Shown: positions 1 through 10,128 of the stretch, one piece after another
Numbering within the stretch: the stretch's first letter is position 1
How the letters are laid out: every line of letters begins with the position of its first letter
Assembly (NCBI GenBank): GCA_024681515.1
Contig: JAILAR010000174.1
Span: forward strand, 124,001 to 188,000
Reading direction: 5' to 3'
DNA from: Eubacterium sp.
GTDB lineage: Bacteria; Bacillota; Clostridia; Lachnospirales; Lachnospiraceae
DNA: 64,000 nucleotides
The notes under the pieces: model-generated
The model's input: only the letters and a program-made list of their open reading frames with translations
Databases searched by the model: none
Told to the model about the DNA's origin: nothing
Program-made: the position numbers and the translations under genes

Positions 1-22
1 TAAATGATCTGACACCTCATAT

Positions 23-51
23 ATATTAGTCTCCGAAAAGAAAAAAGTCAA
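23..51 (-). promoter_or_regulatory. sigma-A promoter of off-window heat-shock operon
   Basis: Read on the minus strand, TTGACT (46-51) and TAATAT (23-28) are separated by exactly 17 nt. Transcription would leave the window to the left. It lies just downstream of the CIRCE element in the same reading direction, so the unseen operon is probably groESL or hrcA-grpE-dnaK. Confidence 0.8.
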
Positions 52-58
52 GAAAAAG

Positions 59-85
59 TTAGCACTCACCAAAACAGAGTGCTAA
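59..85 (-). promoter_or_regulatory. CIRCE operator (HrcA binding site)
   Basis: Perfect inverted repeat TTAGCACTC-N9-GAGTGCTAA, identical to the CIRCE consensus bound by the HrcA repressor. It sits 8 nt upstream of the -35 box of a leftward promoter. CIRCE more often overlaps or follows the promoter, so the upstream position is slightly unusual. Confidence 0.95.
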
Positions 86-186
86 CCAATTCAAACCGAA
101 CGAAAAACGCAGGATCAAAACGCCGCTTTTCTTATATTCTATCTACATCTCTCAAAATATACCAATAAAAAAATCCAAAAAACAAT

Positions 187-213
187 GATGCCGGATTTGG
201 GGAATCCGGCATC
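187..213 (-). terminator. intrinsic terminator downstream of transglutaminase gene
   Basis: Perfect 11-bp stem GATGCCGGATT / AATCCGGCATC with a TGGGG loop. On the minus strand it is followed by T-rich sequence (two runs of six and seven T), so it most likely ends the leftward transcript of the gene at 437-1588. The rest of 214-436 is AT-rich and holds nothing I recognise. Confidence 0.7.
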
Positions 214-436
214 GCATTTTGGTAAAGGATGGTTTTTCTTAAACTTTCTTAACATTTCTGTAATAAATATAACACATCTCTTCGTGAATTTCAACAATTT
301 TTTTCTTAAAAAGTGCACAAAGATTTGTCTGACAGTTTGCGGTTTTCCATGGTTTCGGAGACACATTTCACAAAACATCGAAAACGGGTCTCAAAATGCC
401 ATTTTTCCCTACCTGATACAGACGTTTTTCAATGGT

Positions 437-1588
437 TTAATTCAAGTATAATGTCAGTACAGAGAACCGAAAATCCCCCACCGTAGAATAATACGCCGTC
501 TTTAATCCGGGAATCGAAGACAGTCCCTGAAGTGTCGTATTCGTCATCTCAAACTGTGCATACGCACATTCCAGAACCCCGTACGGACGCCCCATTGCAA
601 TACGTGTCACATATTCATCCATATCCCGGGCATTTTCAAAATAGATCTGTTTTCTGTAATAATAATTCCATCCCATGTCCGGACAGGATTCATACTTTTC
701 CTTATTCCAGACATGATCCCGCTCCATCATTTCATCACTCAGATTAAAATAAGCATGCGACACGATCTCCTTATCTCCCACCGGATCATCCCATGTGGCA
801 TCCAAATGATACCAGATCCCGTTCAGCTTCACCTGATTCCACGCATGATTATCACGCCGCCCGGAGACAGTGCTCTGACCGGTCTGTTGCCCGGAGGCTG
901 ACCTGCTGCCGGAATTTACGGTTCCTACCACATACCGGTTCTCAACTCCTGCACAGGAAAGGAGCAGCGCCATGGCTTCCGCATACCCGTTGCAGACTGC
1001 CTGCTGTTCCACCAGCGCGCCGTACGCCCGGTATTCATTGTCATTCTTATCACTTCCGAAACTGTAGGTGCAGTTTTCCACCAGATAGTCATGCAGGACA
1101 ACCTCTCGCTGGAACTCCGTCATGCTCTGATTCCCAATCTGCGAATCGATGACATTCTTCACGACCTGATATAATTTCCGGGCTTCCGGCCGGTCATCCG
1201 GGATCGGAGCCCCGTTTTTATATGCATCATAAACATAACTGTTATCCGATCGGATGATCTGAAATACCACCCGCCGTACGCCGAACAATTTCGTATGCAC
1301 CTGATAGGAATCCACGCTTCCTTCCAAATTGCTCATGATATAATTGATATTCAGCAGGTCCTCCTCCGGAATATCCTTGATGAAGAGGACCACCTCCCCT
1401 TCTTTTCCTTTTTCAAGCTCCACTGTGAGCGCTGCAGCAACCTCGTTGATATCCGTAAGCGCAGTCGACCGGTTTTTCAGATTATCCACCGGATTGATTC
1501 CGGTCCACATCTCAACCAGTTTCAGCACAACAGCGATCACTACTATGCCCACAAATAATTCGATCAAGATCTTCTGCCATCGTTTCAT
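437..1588 (-). CDS. membrane-anchored transglutaminase-like (papain-fold) protein
   Basis: About 383 residues. An N-terminal membrane segment (about residues 8-27) anchors an extracytoplasmic domain. The transglutaminase-like core is visible with a candidate triad Cys199 (AVCNGYAEA), His248 (DNHAWN) and Asp263 (HLDATWDDP). Such proteins are usually proteases or cross-linking enzymes of the cell envelope; the substrate is unknown. I place the start at ATG 1588 because AAAGGA lies 10 nt upstream; in-frame extension to 1669 lacks a ribosome site and would run into the argH promoter region. The gene is divergent from argH. A second, unrelated-length transglutaminase-like gene is at 48222. Confidence 0.85.
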   Translation of the reverse strand: MKRWQKILIELFVGIVVIAVVLKLVEMWTGINPVDNLKNRSTALTDINEVAAALTVELEKGKEGEVVLFIKDIPEEDLLNINYIMSNLEGSVDSYQVHTKLFGVRRVVFQIIRSDNSYVYDAYKNGAPIPDDRPEARKLYQVVKNVIDSQIGNQSMTEFQREVVLHDYLVENCTYSFGSDKNDNEYRAYGALVEQQAVCNGYAEAMALLLSCAGVENRYVVGTVNSGSRSASGQQTGQSTVSGRRDNHAWNQVKLNGIWYHLDATWDDPVGDKEIVSHAYFNLSDEMMERDHVWNKEKYESCPDMGWNYYYRKQIYFENARDMDEYVTRIAMGRPYGVLECAYAQFEMTNTTLQGLSSIPGLKTAYYSTVGDFRFSVLTLYLN

Positions 1589-1657
1589 ATATCGTAAATC
1601 CTTTATCCTGCCATTTTGTGATTCCATCGTATCACAGTTTCCAGTCATTTTCCACCC

Positions 1658-1686
1658 TTGCCCTGCCACTGTTTATGCTATATAAT
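1658..1686 (+). promoter_or_regulatory. argH promoter
   Basis: TTGCCC (1658-1663), 17-nt spacer, TATAAT (1681-1686). The predicted transcript start is about 37 nt before the argH ATG. No ARG box or riboswitch is evident in the short leader. Confidence 0.8.
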
Positions 1687-1729
1687 GTTGCAGAAGTCTT
1701 ATCATACAAAGAAACACGAGGTACGTATC

Positions 1730-3124
1730 ATGGCACAACTATGGGGCGGTCGATTTACAAAAGAAACCGATCAGCTGGTATATGATTTCAACGCATCCAT
1801 CACCTTTGACAAGAGGCTCCTTCCCCAGGATATCCGTGGAAGCCGCGCACATGCCACCATGCTGGCTGCTGTCGGGGTGATCACGGAGGAGGAACGGGAC
1901 CAGATCCTGTCCGGATTAGGCAGCATCCTCGCCGATGTGGAAGCCGGCAACCTAAAGATCACCACACAGTACGAAGATGTCCACAGCTTTGTTGAAGCAA
2001 ATCTGATCGACCGGATCGGCGATGCCGGCAAGAAACTGCATACCGGCCGCAGCCGAAACGACCAGGTTGCCCTGGACATGCGGCTCTACATCCGCGGCGA
2101 GGTTTCCGAACTTGAAAACCGCGTTTTCACTCTGATGCAGACCCTGCAAAAACTGATGGAGGAGAATCTGGAGACATACATGCCCGGCTTTACGCATTTG
2201 CAGAAGGCCCAGCCTGTCAGCTTTTCTCATCACATCGGTGCTTATATGGAAATGTTCAAGCGTGATTTCAGCCGTCTTTCCGACATTTATCAGAGACTGA
2301 ATTACTGTCCTCTCGGTGCAGGTGCCCTGGCCGGAACCACCTATCCTCTGGACCGGGAAATGACCGCAAAGCTTCTTGGCTTCGCCGGTCCGACCCTCAA
2401 TTCCATGGACTCCGTATCCGACCGGGATTATGTGATCGAACTGCTTTCCGCCTGTGCAACCATCATGATGCACCTCTCCCGTTTTTCGGAAGAGATCATC
2501 CTCTGGAATTCCAACGAGTACGGCTTTATCGAACTGGATGACGCCTACAGCACAGGAAGTTCCATCATGCCCCAGAAGAAGAACCCGGACATCGCCGAAC
2601 TGGTACGGGGCAAGACCGGCCGGGTCTACGGCGCTCTTACCTCCCTGCTTACCACGATGAAAGGGATTCCTCTCGCATACAACAAAGATATGCAGGAGGA
2701 TAAAGAGCTGACCTTTGATGCACTCGATACCACAAAGGGTTGTCTCACCCTCTTCAACGGCATGATCGCCACCATGCAGCTGCATAAGGAAACCATGGCA
2801 GTCAGTGCCATGCGGGGCTTTACCAACGCCACCGATGCAGCAGACTATCTGGTAAAGAAAGGCGTTCCCTTCCGGGATGCCCATGGCATCATCGGACGTC
2901 TGGTACTCTTTTGCATCGAGAAAGGCTGTGCCATCGATGAGCTGTCCCTTGCAGAGCTGCAGGAGATCGATCCTCATTTCGAAGAGGATATCTTCGATGC
3001 GATCTCTCTGAAAACCTGCGTGGAAGCAAGAAATACCATCGGTGCTCCGGGGCACACGCCGATGCAAACGGTGATCAAGAAGAATGCGGCATATCTTGAT
3101 TCACTTACGATCGACCCTGTATAA
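1730..3124 (+). CDS. argH: argininosuccinate lyase
   Basis: Cleaves argininosuccinate to arginine and fumarate, the last step of arginine biosynthesis; cytosolic homotetramer. 464 residues, the usual family length. It begins [10 protein letters not shown] and carries the fumarase/aspartase signature [20 protein letters not shown] and TGSS. The start at 1730 is preceded by CGAGG; the longer in-frame extension from 1658 overlaps the promoter and is rejected. No argG lies beside it. It is followed after 59 nt by a 58-residue gene and a terminator, so the two form one short transcription unit. Confidence 0.97.
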   Translation: MAQLWGGRFTKETDQLVYDFNASITFDKRLLPQDIRGSRAHATMLAAVGVITEEERDQILSGLGSILADVEAGNLKITTQYEDVHSFVEANLIDRIGDAGKKLHTGRSRNDQVALDMRLYIRGEVSELENRVFTLMQTLQKLMEENLETYMPGFTHLQKAQPVSFSHHIGAYMEMFKRDFSRLSDIYQRLNYCPLGAGALAGTTYPLDREMTAKLLGFAGPTLNSMDSVSDRDYVIELLSACATIMMHLSRFSEEIILWNSNEYGFIELDDAYSTGSSIMPQKKNPDIAELVRGKTGRVYGALTSLLTTMKGIPLAYNKDMQEDKELTFDALDTTKGCLTLFNGMIATMQLHKETMAVSAMRGFTNATDAADYLVKKGVPFRDAHGIIGRLVLFCIEKGCAIDELSLAELQEIDPHFEEDIFDAISLKTCVEARNTIGAPGHTPMQTVIKKNAAYLDSLTIDPV

Positions 3125-3183
3125 TAATCAATTCAAAGTATACAACAACGCTCATAAGATAACAGCCAAAGGAGGTTCCTGAT

Positions 3184-3360
3184 ATGAACAATACAACCAA
3201 AGCAAAATACGATCTGGCTGCCCGCATGCTGAAAGGCAATATCCCCGTAGAAGAGGTAGTAGCCATGAGCGGACTCACCGAAGAAGAAGTGAAGAAACTG
3301 CAGTTTGAGCTTCGTGATGAGATTCAGGATAAACGAGCCATGATGGGATTGGATAACTGA
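3184..3360 (+). CDS. 58-residue conserved-looking small protein
   Basis: Begins MNNTTKAKYDLAARML, ends MMGLDN. An ideal AAAGGAGG ribosome site lies 9 nt upstream and an intrinsic terminator follows 16 nt after the stop, both arguing for a real gene. The middle reads as a helix-turn-helix-like pattern (IPVEEVVAMSGLTEEEVKKL), reminiscent of the short tails found in PD-(D/E)XK nuclease/transposase-family proteins, but there is no catalytic domain here. Function unknown. It is cotranscribed with argH. Confidence 0.75.
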   Translation: MNNTTKAKYDLAARMLKGNIPVEEVVAMSGLTEEEVKKLQFELRDEIQDKRAMMGLDN

Positions 3361-3375
3361 GTAACAATACCACAT

Positions 3376-3424
3376 AAAGAGGACACATGAAGTGTGATAT
3401 GCACTCCATGTGTCCTCTTTTTAT
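3376..3424 (+). terminator. intrinsic terminator of argH unit
   Basis: 19-nt arms (3376-3394 and 3402-3420) with one mismatch and a 7-nt loop, followed by five T. Strong rho-independent terminator on the plus strand. Confidence 0.92.
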
Positions 3425-3535
3425 ACTGATCCGTTTTGAAAAAACTTCAAAACATTATATTGAACACCGATGATATCGCCGCATTAAATCCGGAGTGAAG
3501 TAAATGCGACTAGCTATCGGTGCACAAAGCATTGT

Positions 3536-4459
3536 TTAGCGAACCCAATACTTGAATTCCTCATCTCCGAGCCGAATATAATCATTGTTCGCCAGCATGA
3601 TCTCAAACTCCGGCTGGATCAGTTTTCCGTTGATAAATGTATGGTTCGTGGAATTATGATCCCGGACATAACACTCACCGTTGCTGATCCGGAAGGTGGC
3701 ATGCTTCCGACTGACACGGCGATTATCCGTGATCTGGTAATCTGCCTCCGGAGACTTTCCGATCAGGAACTCTGCCTTGATGATCGGGATCAGTTCATTA
3801 GTCTTGATCCTTACAAGATACGGGATCGGGTTGCTGTAATCCGAGGAGGACACACCCAGTACCGTCGTTGCGGATTCCGAAGACGTCTTATCCATGGAAT
3901 CCTCCAGGATCGTCTCCTCTTCCAGCGACAGAACATAGTGATATACATCATTCAGGTCGAACATCAGCTTGCTGTCCAGGAACTTCAGAAGCTTCTCTAC
4001 GCACTCCACGCAGGCCATATTTGCGAAACGTACCTTGCTGATAAATGTCTGGATAAACTCCGTGACATTGCAGTCAGCAAATTTCTTAATGACCGGCATG
4101 TAGATCAACTGGATATCCAGCGTGGAAAGCTCGATATACATATAATGAACATTGAGAAGCAGCTTGTTGAAGGACATCTGATTCTCATCAAAATAAATCA
4201 GCTGATTCAGGATGTTCGAGAGAATGGAAAGAAACTCCCCCTTATAAAGCTGCTTCCGAAGGAATTGCTCCAGCGGCAGGGTCGCCGGGATCTTAAACTG
4301 CAGCGCACGTTGTTCATCCACCTCAACAACCGTACAGGTCGTACGGTTACCGACAAATTCATAGTTGAACATCGTCAGCTCATTCTGATCCACCGGAACA
4401 TTCTCTTCCAGCCGAAAATTGAGCGTAAACTCATCATAACTTGCATTTGTGTCTCCCAT
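3536..4459 (-). CDS. FHA-domain protein with DUF6382-like N-terminus
   Basis: 307 residues. The N-terminal two thirds resembles the DUF6382 domain found in Firmicutes FHA proteins. The C-terminal about 95 residues form an FHA phosphothreonine-binding domain with GKSPEADYQI, RRVSRKHA and the NSTNHTFING turn. FHA domains read Ser/Thr kinase signals; no kinase gene is in view, so the partner is unknown. Start at 4459 is chosen for GGGGAGG 9 nt upstream; the in-frame ATG at 4492 lies within the -10 box of the promoter. Confidence 0.85.
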   Translation of the reverse strand: MGDTNASYDEFTLNFRLEENVPVDQNELTMFNYEFVGNRTTCTVVEVDEQRALQFKIPATLPLEQFLRKQLYKGEFLSILSNILNQLIYFDENQMSFNKLLLNVHYMYIELSTLDIQLIYMPVIKKFADCNVTEFIQTFISKVRFANMACVECVEKLLKFLDSKLMFDLNDVYHYVLSLEEETILEDSMDKTSSESATTVLGVSSSDYSNPIPYLVRIKTNELIPIIKAEFLIGKSPEADYQITDNRRVSRKHATFRISNGECYVRDHNSTNHTFINGKLIQPEFEIMLANNDYIRLGDEEFKYWVR

Positions 4460-4487
4460 GGTAACATACCTCCCCATATTCAAATTT

Positions 4488-4516
4488 ATCATATCATTTT
4501 TCGCACATTACTTCAA
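4488..4516 (-). promoter_or_regulatory. promoter of FHA gene
   Basis: Minus strand TTGAAG (4511-4516), 17 nt, TATGAT (4488-4493). It gives a leader of only about 20-25 nt before the start at 4459. Confidence 0.7.
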
Positions 4517-4601
4517 TAATTTTAATATAAATAATCCCCAAAAAATCTACATAATAATATTCAGGATAATTATTTCAGGATTATTCTTTTCATAAATCAC
4601 A

Positions 4602-4637
4602 AAAGCACGGAACGACCGCTTCGGTCTTCCGTGCTTT
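4602..4637 (-). terminator. terminator downstream of pncB
   Basis: Long hairpin with outer arms AAAGCACGGAA / TTCCGTGCTTT and an inner GACCG/CGGTC arm. Minus-strand tail TTTGTGATTT. It separates the pncB transcript from the FHA gene promoter. Confidence 0.8.
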
Positions 4638-4658
4638 GCGTTAAAACAATATTCAGAT

Positions 4659-6110
4659 TCAGCCCTCGAGATCTGTCGCTTCGGAAAGGAGTCTCTCCTT
4701 TGTCTCATACAGTTTCTTTGACAGATCCAGGTAATGGATATGCGGATTTGCGAAACGCTGTTCCTCCTCCCATACCTCATCCTTCAGCTGCTTCTTCACG
4801 TAATCCTGAATCTCCTGCAGCGTCGGCTGTTCGTAAACCAGCTCGCCATCCTTGAAGATCGTTACCTGAAGCGGGCGCGCGGTACTGTTTTTAAAATGCA
4901 TCTTTTTCCACGGACGGGTCGGATCGATGAACCGGTAGGGCTCGGTCACGTCCACTTCCTCTCCCTCCAATGCCAGAAGGTCGGCGTATCCGTAACCGGT
5001 TTCATTACTGAAGATCCGCCACAGTGTCTTCTTACCGGGGTTGGTGATCTTCTCCACGTTCTCGGAAACCTTGATCTTCGGAATGAACTCATCCCCCTCT
5101 TTTACGGCCACCAGCTTGTAAACACCGCCGAAGACCGGATCGGACTTGGAAGTGATCATCCGCTCACCCACACCATAGGAGTTGATGCAGGCTTTCTGCT
5201 TATTCAGTGAGTCGATCAGATATTCATCCACACTGTTGGAAACTACAATAGAGCAATCCTGCAGACCTTCAGCATCCAGGATCTTTCGGATCTTCTTGGA
5301 GAAGTATGCAAGGTCGCCGCTGTCGATACGGATTCCCTGCAGACGTTTTCCCATGGGTTCCAACACCTCATGTGCCACGCGGATCGCATTCGGAAGTCCG
5401 CTCTTTAAAATGTCATAGGTATCGATCAGCAGAACGCAGGCATCCGGATAGACTTCCGCATAAGCCTTAAATGCATCGAATTCGGACGGGAAGAACTCGA
5501 TCCAGCTGTGTGCCATGGTTCCTACCGCTTTGATGCCGAACTGCTGGTCAGCCAGCACCGTGGCTGTGGTATTTACACCACCGATAAAGCAGGCTCTGGT
5601 TCCCCAGACCGCCGCATCCGGTCCCTGGGCCCGGCGTGCACCAAACTCCATAACAACCGCATTTCCGGCACCTGCCGCACGGGAGATCCGGTTTGCTTTT
5701 GTAGCGATCAGAGACTGGAAATTGATGCAGATCAGAAGCATGGTCTCCAGCAGCTGCGCTTCGATGATCGGAGCGGTCACGGTAACGATCGGCGTATTCG
5801 GATATACGATAGTTCCTTCCGGAACTGCCTTGATGGTTCCGGTAAATCTGAAGTCCGCCAGATACTGAAGGAAGCCCTCATCAAACATGTTGCGTCCGCG
5901 GAGATATGCGATATCATCCTCGGTAAAATGCAGACCCTTCACATAATCGATCAGCATGCCAAGTCCTGCACTGACAACAAAGCCGCCGCCGTCCGGATTC
6001 TTGCGGTAGAACATATCGAAAACCGCAACCTTGTCCTTATTTCCCGTTACGAAATAACCGTTTGCCATGGTCAGTTCGTAGTAATCCATTAACATCGTCA
6101 GATTTCTCAT
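4659..6110 (-). CDS. pncB: nicotinate phosphoribosyltransferase
   Basis: Converts nicotinate and PRPP to nicotinate mononucleotide in the Preiss-Handler NAD salvage pathway; cytosolic. 483 residues, matching the long Firmicutes form. It starts MRNLTMLMDYYELTMANGYF, the typical N-terminus, and contains EFGARRAQGPDAA, with the PRPP-binding segment GIRIDSGDLAYFSKK. Ribosome site AAAGGGG. It follows typA in the same orientation; the gap is filled by a dispersed repeat element (6145-6274). Confidence 0.95.
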   Translation of the reverse strand: MRNLTMLMDYYELTMANGYFVTGNKDKVAVFDMFYRKNPDGGGFVVSAGLGMLIDYVKGLHFTEDDIAYLRGRNMFDEGFLQYLADFRFTGTIKAVPEGTIVYPNTPIVTVTAPIIEAQLLETMLLICINFQSLIATKANRISRAAGAGNAVVMEFGARRAQGPDAAVWGTRACFIGGVNTTATVLADQQFGIKAVGTMAHSWIEFFPSEFDAFKAYAEVYPDACVLLIDTYDILKSGLPNAIRVAHEVLEPMGKRLQGIRIDSGDLAYFSKKIRKILDAEGLQDCSIVVSNSVDEYLIDSLNKQKACINSYGVGERMITSKSDPVFGGVYKLVAVKEGDEFIPKIKVSENVEKITNPGKKTLWRIFSNETGYGYADLLALEGEEVDVTEPYRFIDPTRPWKKMHFKNSTARPLQVTIFKDGELVYEQPTLQEIQDYVKKQLKDEVWEEEQRFANPHIHYLDLSKKLYETKERLLSEATDLEG

Positions 6111-6144
6111 AAAAAACAGTAACCCCTTTCTGGTTTATTCCATT

Positions 6145-6274
6145 TATTCCATACTTCGCGCTTACGCGCTCCGTAGGATCATCACTTCAGCACGTGTTTA
6201 TCGATTATATGCTTTATTCTTCTGAACTTAGTCCGTGCTTTGCGATGATTTCTTCGCGCTTACGCGCTCCGTGC
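6145..6274 (-). repeat. dispersed intergenic element, copy A (complete)
   Basis: Fills the gap between the typA stop (6277) and the pncB ribosome site. On the minus strand: GC hairpin (GGAGCGC-GTAA-GCGCG), long stem ATCATC.../...GATGAT with a GCACG/CGTGC inner helix, conserved core GAATAAAGCATATAATC, then a second copy of the same GC hairpin and GAAGTATGGAATAA. It is the only copy with an intact GC hairpin on both sides. The 5' boundary is directly after the typA TAA. Confidence 0.85.
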
Positions 6275-6276
6275 AT

Positions 6277-8106
6277 TTATCCTTGATTCTTTCGGTTTTC
6301 GCGGAGACGGATCCTGGAATCCAGGATCTTCTTCCGGATCCGGAGGCTCTTCGGTGTGATCTCCAAAAGCTCGTCATTATCCAGGAAATCCAGAGACTGT
6401 TCCAGAGACAGGATCTTCGACGGTACCAGCTTCAAAGCATCGTCCGAACCGGAAGAACGAGTATTCGTCAGGTGCTTGGTCTTGCAGACATTTACCTCGA
6501 TATCCTCCGCGCGTCCGGTCTCACCGACTACCATGCCCGCATATACTTCCACACCGGGCCCGATGAACATGGTTCCACGCTCCTGTGCATTAAACAGACC
6601 ATAAGTGATGGATGTTCCTGCTTCAAAGGCGATCAGAGAACCGTTGGAACGATAGTTCATCTCCCCCTTAAAATCATCATAACCGTCAAAAATGGTATTG
6701 ATCACACCGTTTCCCTTTGTGGCCGTCATGAACGGTCCCCGGAAACCGATGAGTCCGCGGGACGGGATCCGGAACTCCAGCCTTGTGGTTCCGCTTTCGG
6801 AAACGGACATTCCCGACAGTTCCCCTTTCCGCACGCTCATCATGTTGATGACGGTACCGGAGAATTCATCCGGGACATCTACGATAGCGATCTCATACGG
6901 TTCGCTCTTCTTCCCACGATCATCGAATTTATAGATAACTTCCGCCTTGCTGACCGCAAATTCATAGCCCTCCCGGCGCATGTTTTCGATCAGAACGGAT
7001 AAATGCAGCTCTCCACGGCCGGATACCTTGAAGCAATCCGTAGACTCCGTATCCTCTACGCGAAGGCTGACATCCGTATTCAGCTCACGGTACAGTCTGT
7101 CACGCAGATGACGGGAAGTGATGTATTTTCCTTCCTTACCGGCCATAGGCGAATCATTTACCATGAACTGCATGGAGATGGTCGGCTCCGTGATCTTCTG
7201 GAACGGAATGGCATCCGGATGATCCGGAGAACAAATGGTATCACCGATCTTCAGATCCGCGATACCTGACACCGCAACGATGGAACCGATGGTTGCTTCC
7301 GAAACATCGATCCGGCCCAGGCCCTCATATTCATAAAGTTTTCCGATCTTCACCTTCTCGGAGCGATCCTTCTCGTGATGGTTCACGATGAGAGCATCCT
7401 GGTTCAGACGGATGGTACCGTTATCGATCTTACCGACACCGATCCGACCCACATATTCGTTATAATCGATGGTACTGATCAGAATCTGCAGGCCCGCCTC
7501 CGGATCTCCCTCCGGTGCAGGGATATGCTTCAGGATCGTCTCAAACAGGGGTTTCATATCCGTTCCCGGCTCATCGGCACTGTAGGAAGCGACACCCTCT
7601 CTGGCAGACGCGTAAACAAACGGGCAGTCCAGCTGCTCATCCGTAGCATCCAGATCCATCAGAAGCTCAAGCACTTCTTCCTCTACCTCTGCCGGTCTTG
7701 CATCCGGCCGGTCGATCTTATTTACGCAGACGATGACAGCCAGATTCAGCGAGAGTGCCTTCTGAAGAACGAACCGTGTCTGGGGCATAGGGCCTTCAAA
7801 AGCATCCACCACCAAAATAACGCCGTTCACCATCTTCAGGACACGTTCCACCTCGCCGCCAAAATCCGCATGGCCCGGGGTATCGATGATGTTGATCTTA
7901 ACACCATTATACGTTACCGCCGTGTTCTTGGACAGGATGGTGATCCCGCGCTCACGCTCGATATCGTTCGAGTCCATGACGCGCTCTGCCACTTCCTGAT
8001 TTTCTCTGAAAATACCGCTCTGCTGCAGCAGTCCGTCTACAAGTGTCGTTTTTCCGTGGTCGACGTGGGCAATGATGGCCACGTTACGGATGTCTTCTCT
8101 CTTCAT
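6277..8106 (-). CDS. typA: ribosome-associated GTPase TypA/BipA
   Basis: Translation-factor GTPase that binds 70S ribosomes and assists 50S assembly and stress adaptation. 609 residues, the standard length. The G domain shows [15 protein letters not shown] (P-loop), RGITI (G2), [12 protein letters not shown] (G3) and NKIDRPDAR (G4), followed by domain II and the EF-G-like C-terminal domains and the TypA-specific C-terminus ending [18 protein letters not shown]. Ribosome site AAGGA. It has its own promoter at 8185-8213 and probably reads through to pncB. Confidence 0.97.
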   Translation of the reverse strand: MKREDIRNVAIIAHVDHGKTTLVDGLLQQSGIFRENQEVAERVMDSNDIERERGITILSKNTAVTYNGVKINIIDTPGHADFGGEVERVLKMVNGVILVVDAFEGPMPQTRFVLQKALSLNLAVIVCVNKIDRPDARPAEVEEEVLELLMDLDATDEQLDCPFVYASAREGVASYSADEPGTDMKPLFETILKHIPAPEGDPEAGLQILISTIDYNEYVGRIGVGKIDNGTIRLNQDALIVNHHEKDRSEKVKIGKLYEYEGLGRIDVSEATIGSIVAVSGIADLKIGDTICSPDHPDAIPFQKITEPTISMQFMVNDSPMAGKEGKYITSRHLRDRLYRELNTDVSLRVEDTESTDCFKVSGRGELHLSVLIENMRREGYEFAVSKAEVIYKFDDRGKKSEPYEIAIVDVPDEFSGTVINMMSVRKGELSGMSVSESGTTRLEFRIPSRGLIGFRGPFMTATKGNGVINTIFDGYDDFKGEMNYRSNGSLIAFEAGTSITYGLFNAQERGTMFIGPGVEVYAGMVVGETGRAEDIEVNVCKTKHLTNTRSSGSDDALKLVPSKILSLEQSLDFLDNDELLEITPKSLRIRKKILDSRIRLRENRKNQG

Positions 8107-8184
8107 GTCTTATTTATCCTTAATTACTATTTGATTGATTTTTGATATTATATTGCTTTCCGGATCCTGACATTCCGTTTCGTC

Positions 8185-8213
8185 AGTATACCAGGATATC
8201 CTTCTGCACACAA
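8185..8213 (-). promoter_or_regulatory. typA promoter
   Basis: Minus strand TTGTGT (8208-8213), 17 nt, TATACT (8185-8190), with TGG directly before the -10 giving an extended -10. It begins immediately after the guaB 3' stem. Confidence 0.6.
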
Positions 8214-8215
8214 CA

Positions 8216-8297
8216 GGCGCGGGCTGCGATGGGGAGTGCCGTGCGGACCATTTTCATGAATCCGACCGATGCACAGCCCGGAGCGTATACCCGCGCC
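8216..8297 (-). other. stable RNA fold at the guaB 3' end
   Basis: On the minus strand GGCGCGGG (8297-8290) pairs perfectly with CCCGCGCC (8223-8216), while GGGCTGTG (8279-8272) can pair with CGCAGCCC (8228-8221). Both use the same CCC, so the outer helix must either stop at GGCGC/GCGCC or compete with the inner one. There is no T tract, so it is not a standard terminator; it may protect the guaB 3' end. Confidence 0.5.
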
Positions 8298-8314
8298 GTC
8301 ATAACAGTATCTGT

Positions 8315-9778
<1,464 letters not shown>

Positions 9779-9832
9779 TTACCTCGCTTTTCTTATTCGT
9801 TTTTCGATGGTTTCCTGTAAATATTATCCCTT

Positions 9833-9861
9833 ATGCTATCAAAGATACTCGTCAGTGTCAA
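9833..9861 (-). promoter_or_regulatory. guaB promoter
   Basis: Minus strand consensus TTGACA (9856-9861), 17-nt spacer, TAGCAT (9833-9838). It lies between the tRNA terminator and guaB; the leader is about 50 nt with no recognisable purine riboswitch. Confidence 0.75.
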
Positions 9862-9874
9862 CCAGTTTCCAACT

Positions 9875-9922
9875 CAAAAAAATGCCGAAAATGGCACCTT
9901 GTTTTGTGCCATTTTTCGGCAT
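9875..9922 (-). terminator. terminator of tRNA-Gly
   Basis: Hairpin ATGCCGAAAAATGGCA / TGCCATTTTCGGCAT (one bulge) with a seven-T run on the minus strand. Confidence 0.88.
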
Positions 9923-9951
9923 ATATCTAAACGTTCGATAAAATATAAAGA

Positions 9952-10023
9952 AGCGCGAGACGGGAATCGAACCCGCGACCCTCTCCTTGGCAAGGAGATG
10001 CTCCACCGCTGAGCCACTCGCGC
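9952..10023 (-). tRNA. tRNA-Gly (anticodon GCC)
   Basis: 72 nt cloverleaf on the minus strand. Acceptor GCGCGAG/CTCGCGC, D-arm with GGCTCAGCGGTGGAGC, anticodon stem CTCCT/AGGAG around TTGCCAA, T-arm GTTCGATTC. Discriminator is U; no CCA is encoded. It has its own promoter and terminator, so it is a monocistronic tRNA gene between birA and guaB. Confidence 0.96.
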
Positions 10024-10053
10024 ATTTCCGTTGTCTTGCTGACAACAGAATGA

Positions 10054-10082
10054 ATGATACCATACAGAATATCATCTGTCAA
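10054..10082 (-). promoter_or_regulatory. tRNA-Gly promoter
   Basis: Minus strand TTGACA (10077-10082), 17 nt, TATCAT (10054-10059) with TGG before it: a near-consensus strong promoter, as expected for a stable RNA. Confidence 0.82.
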
Positions 10083-10128
10083 CTAAAATTTTATGATTCT
10101 CAATATTATTTTTGTTCATCATTATTCA

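Noticed and set aside
139..451. Short opposing frames in the left-edge gap
   Set aside because: No ribosome sites, AT-rich, and they overlap the terminator hairpin.
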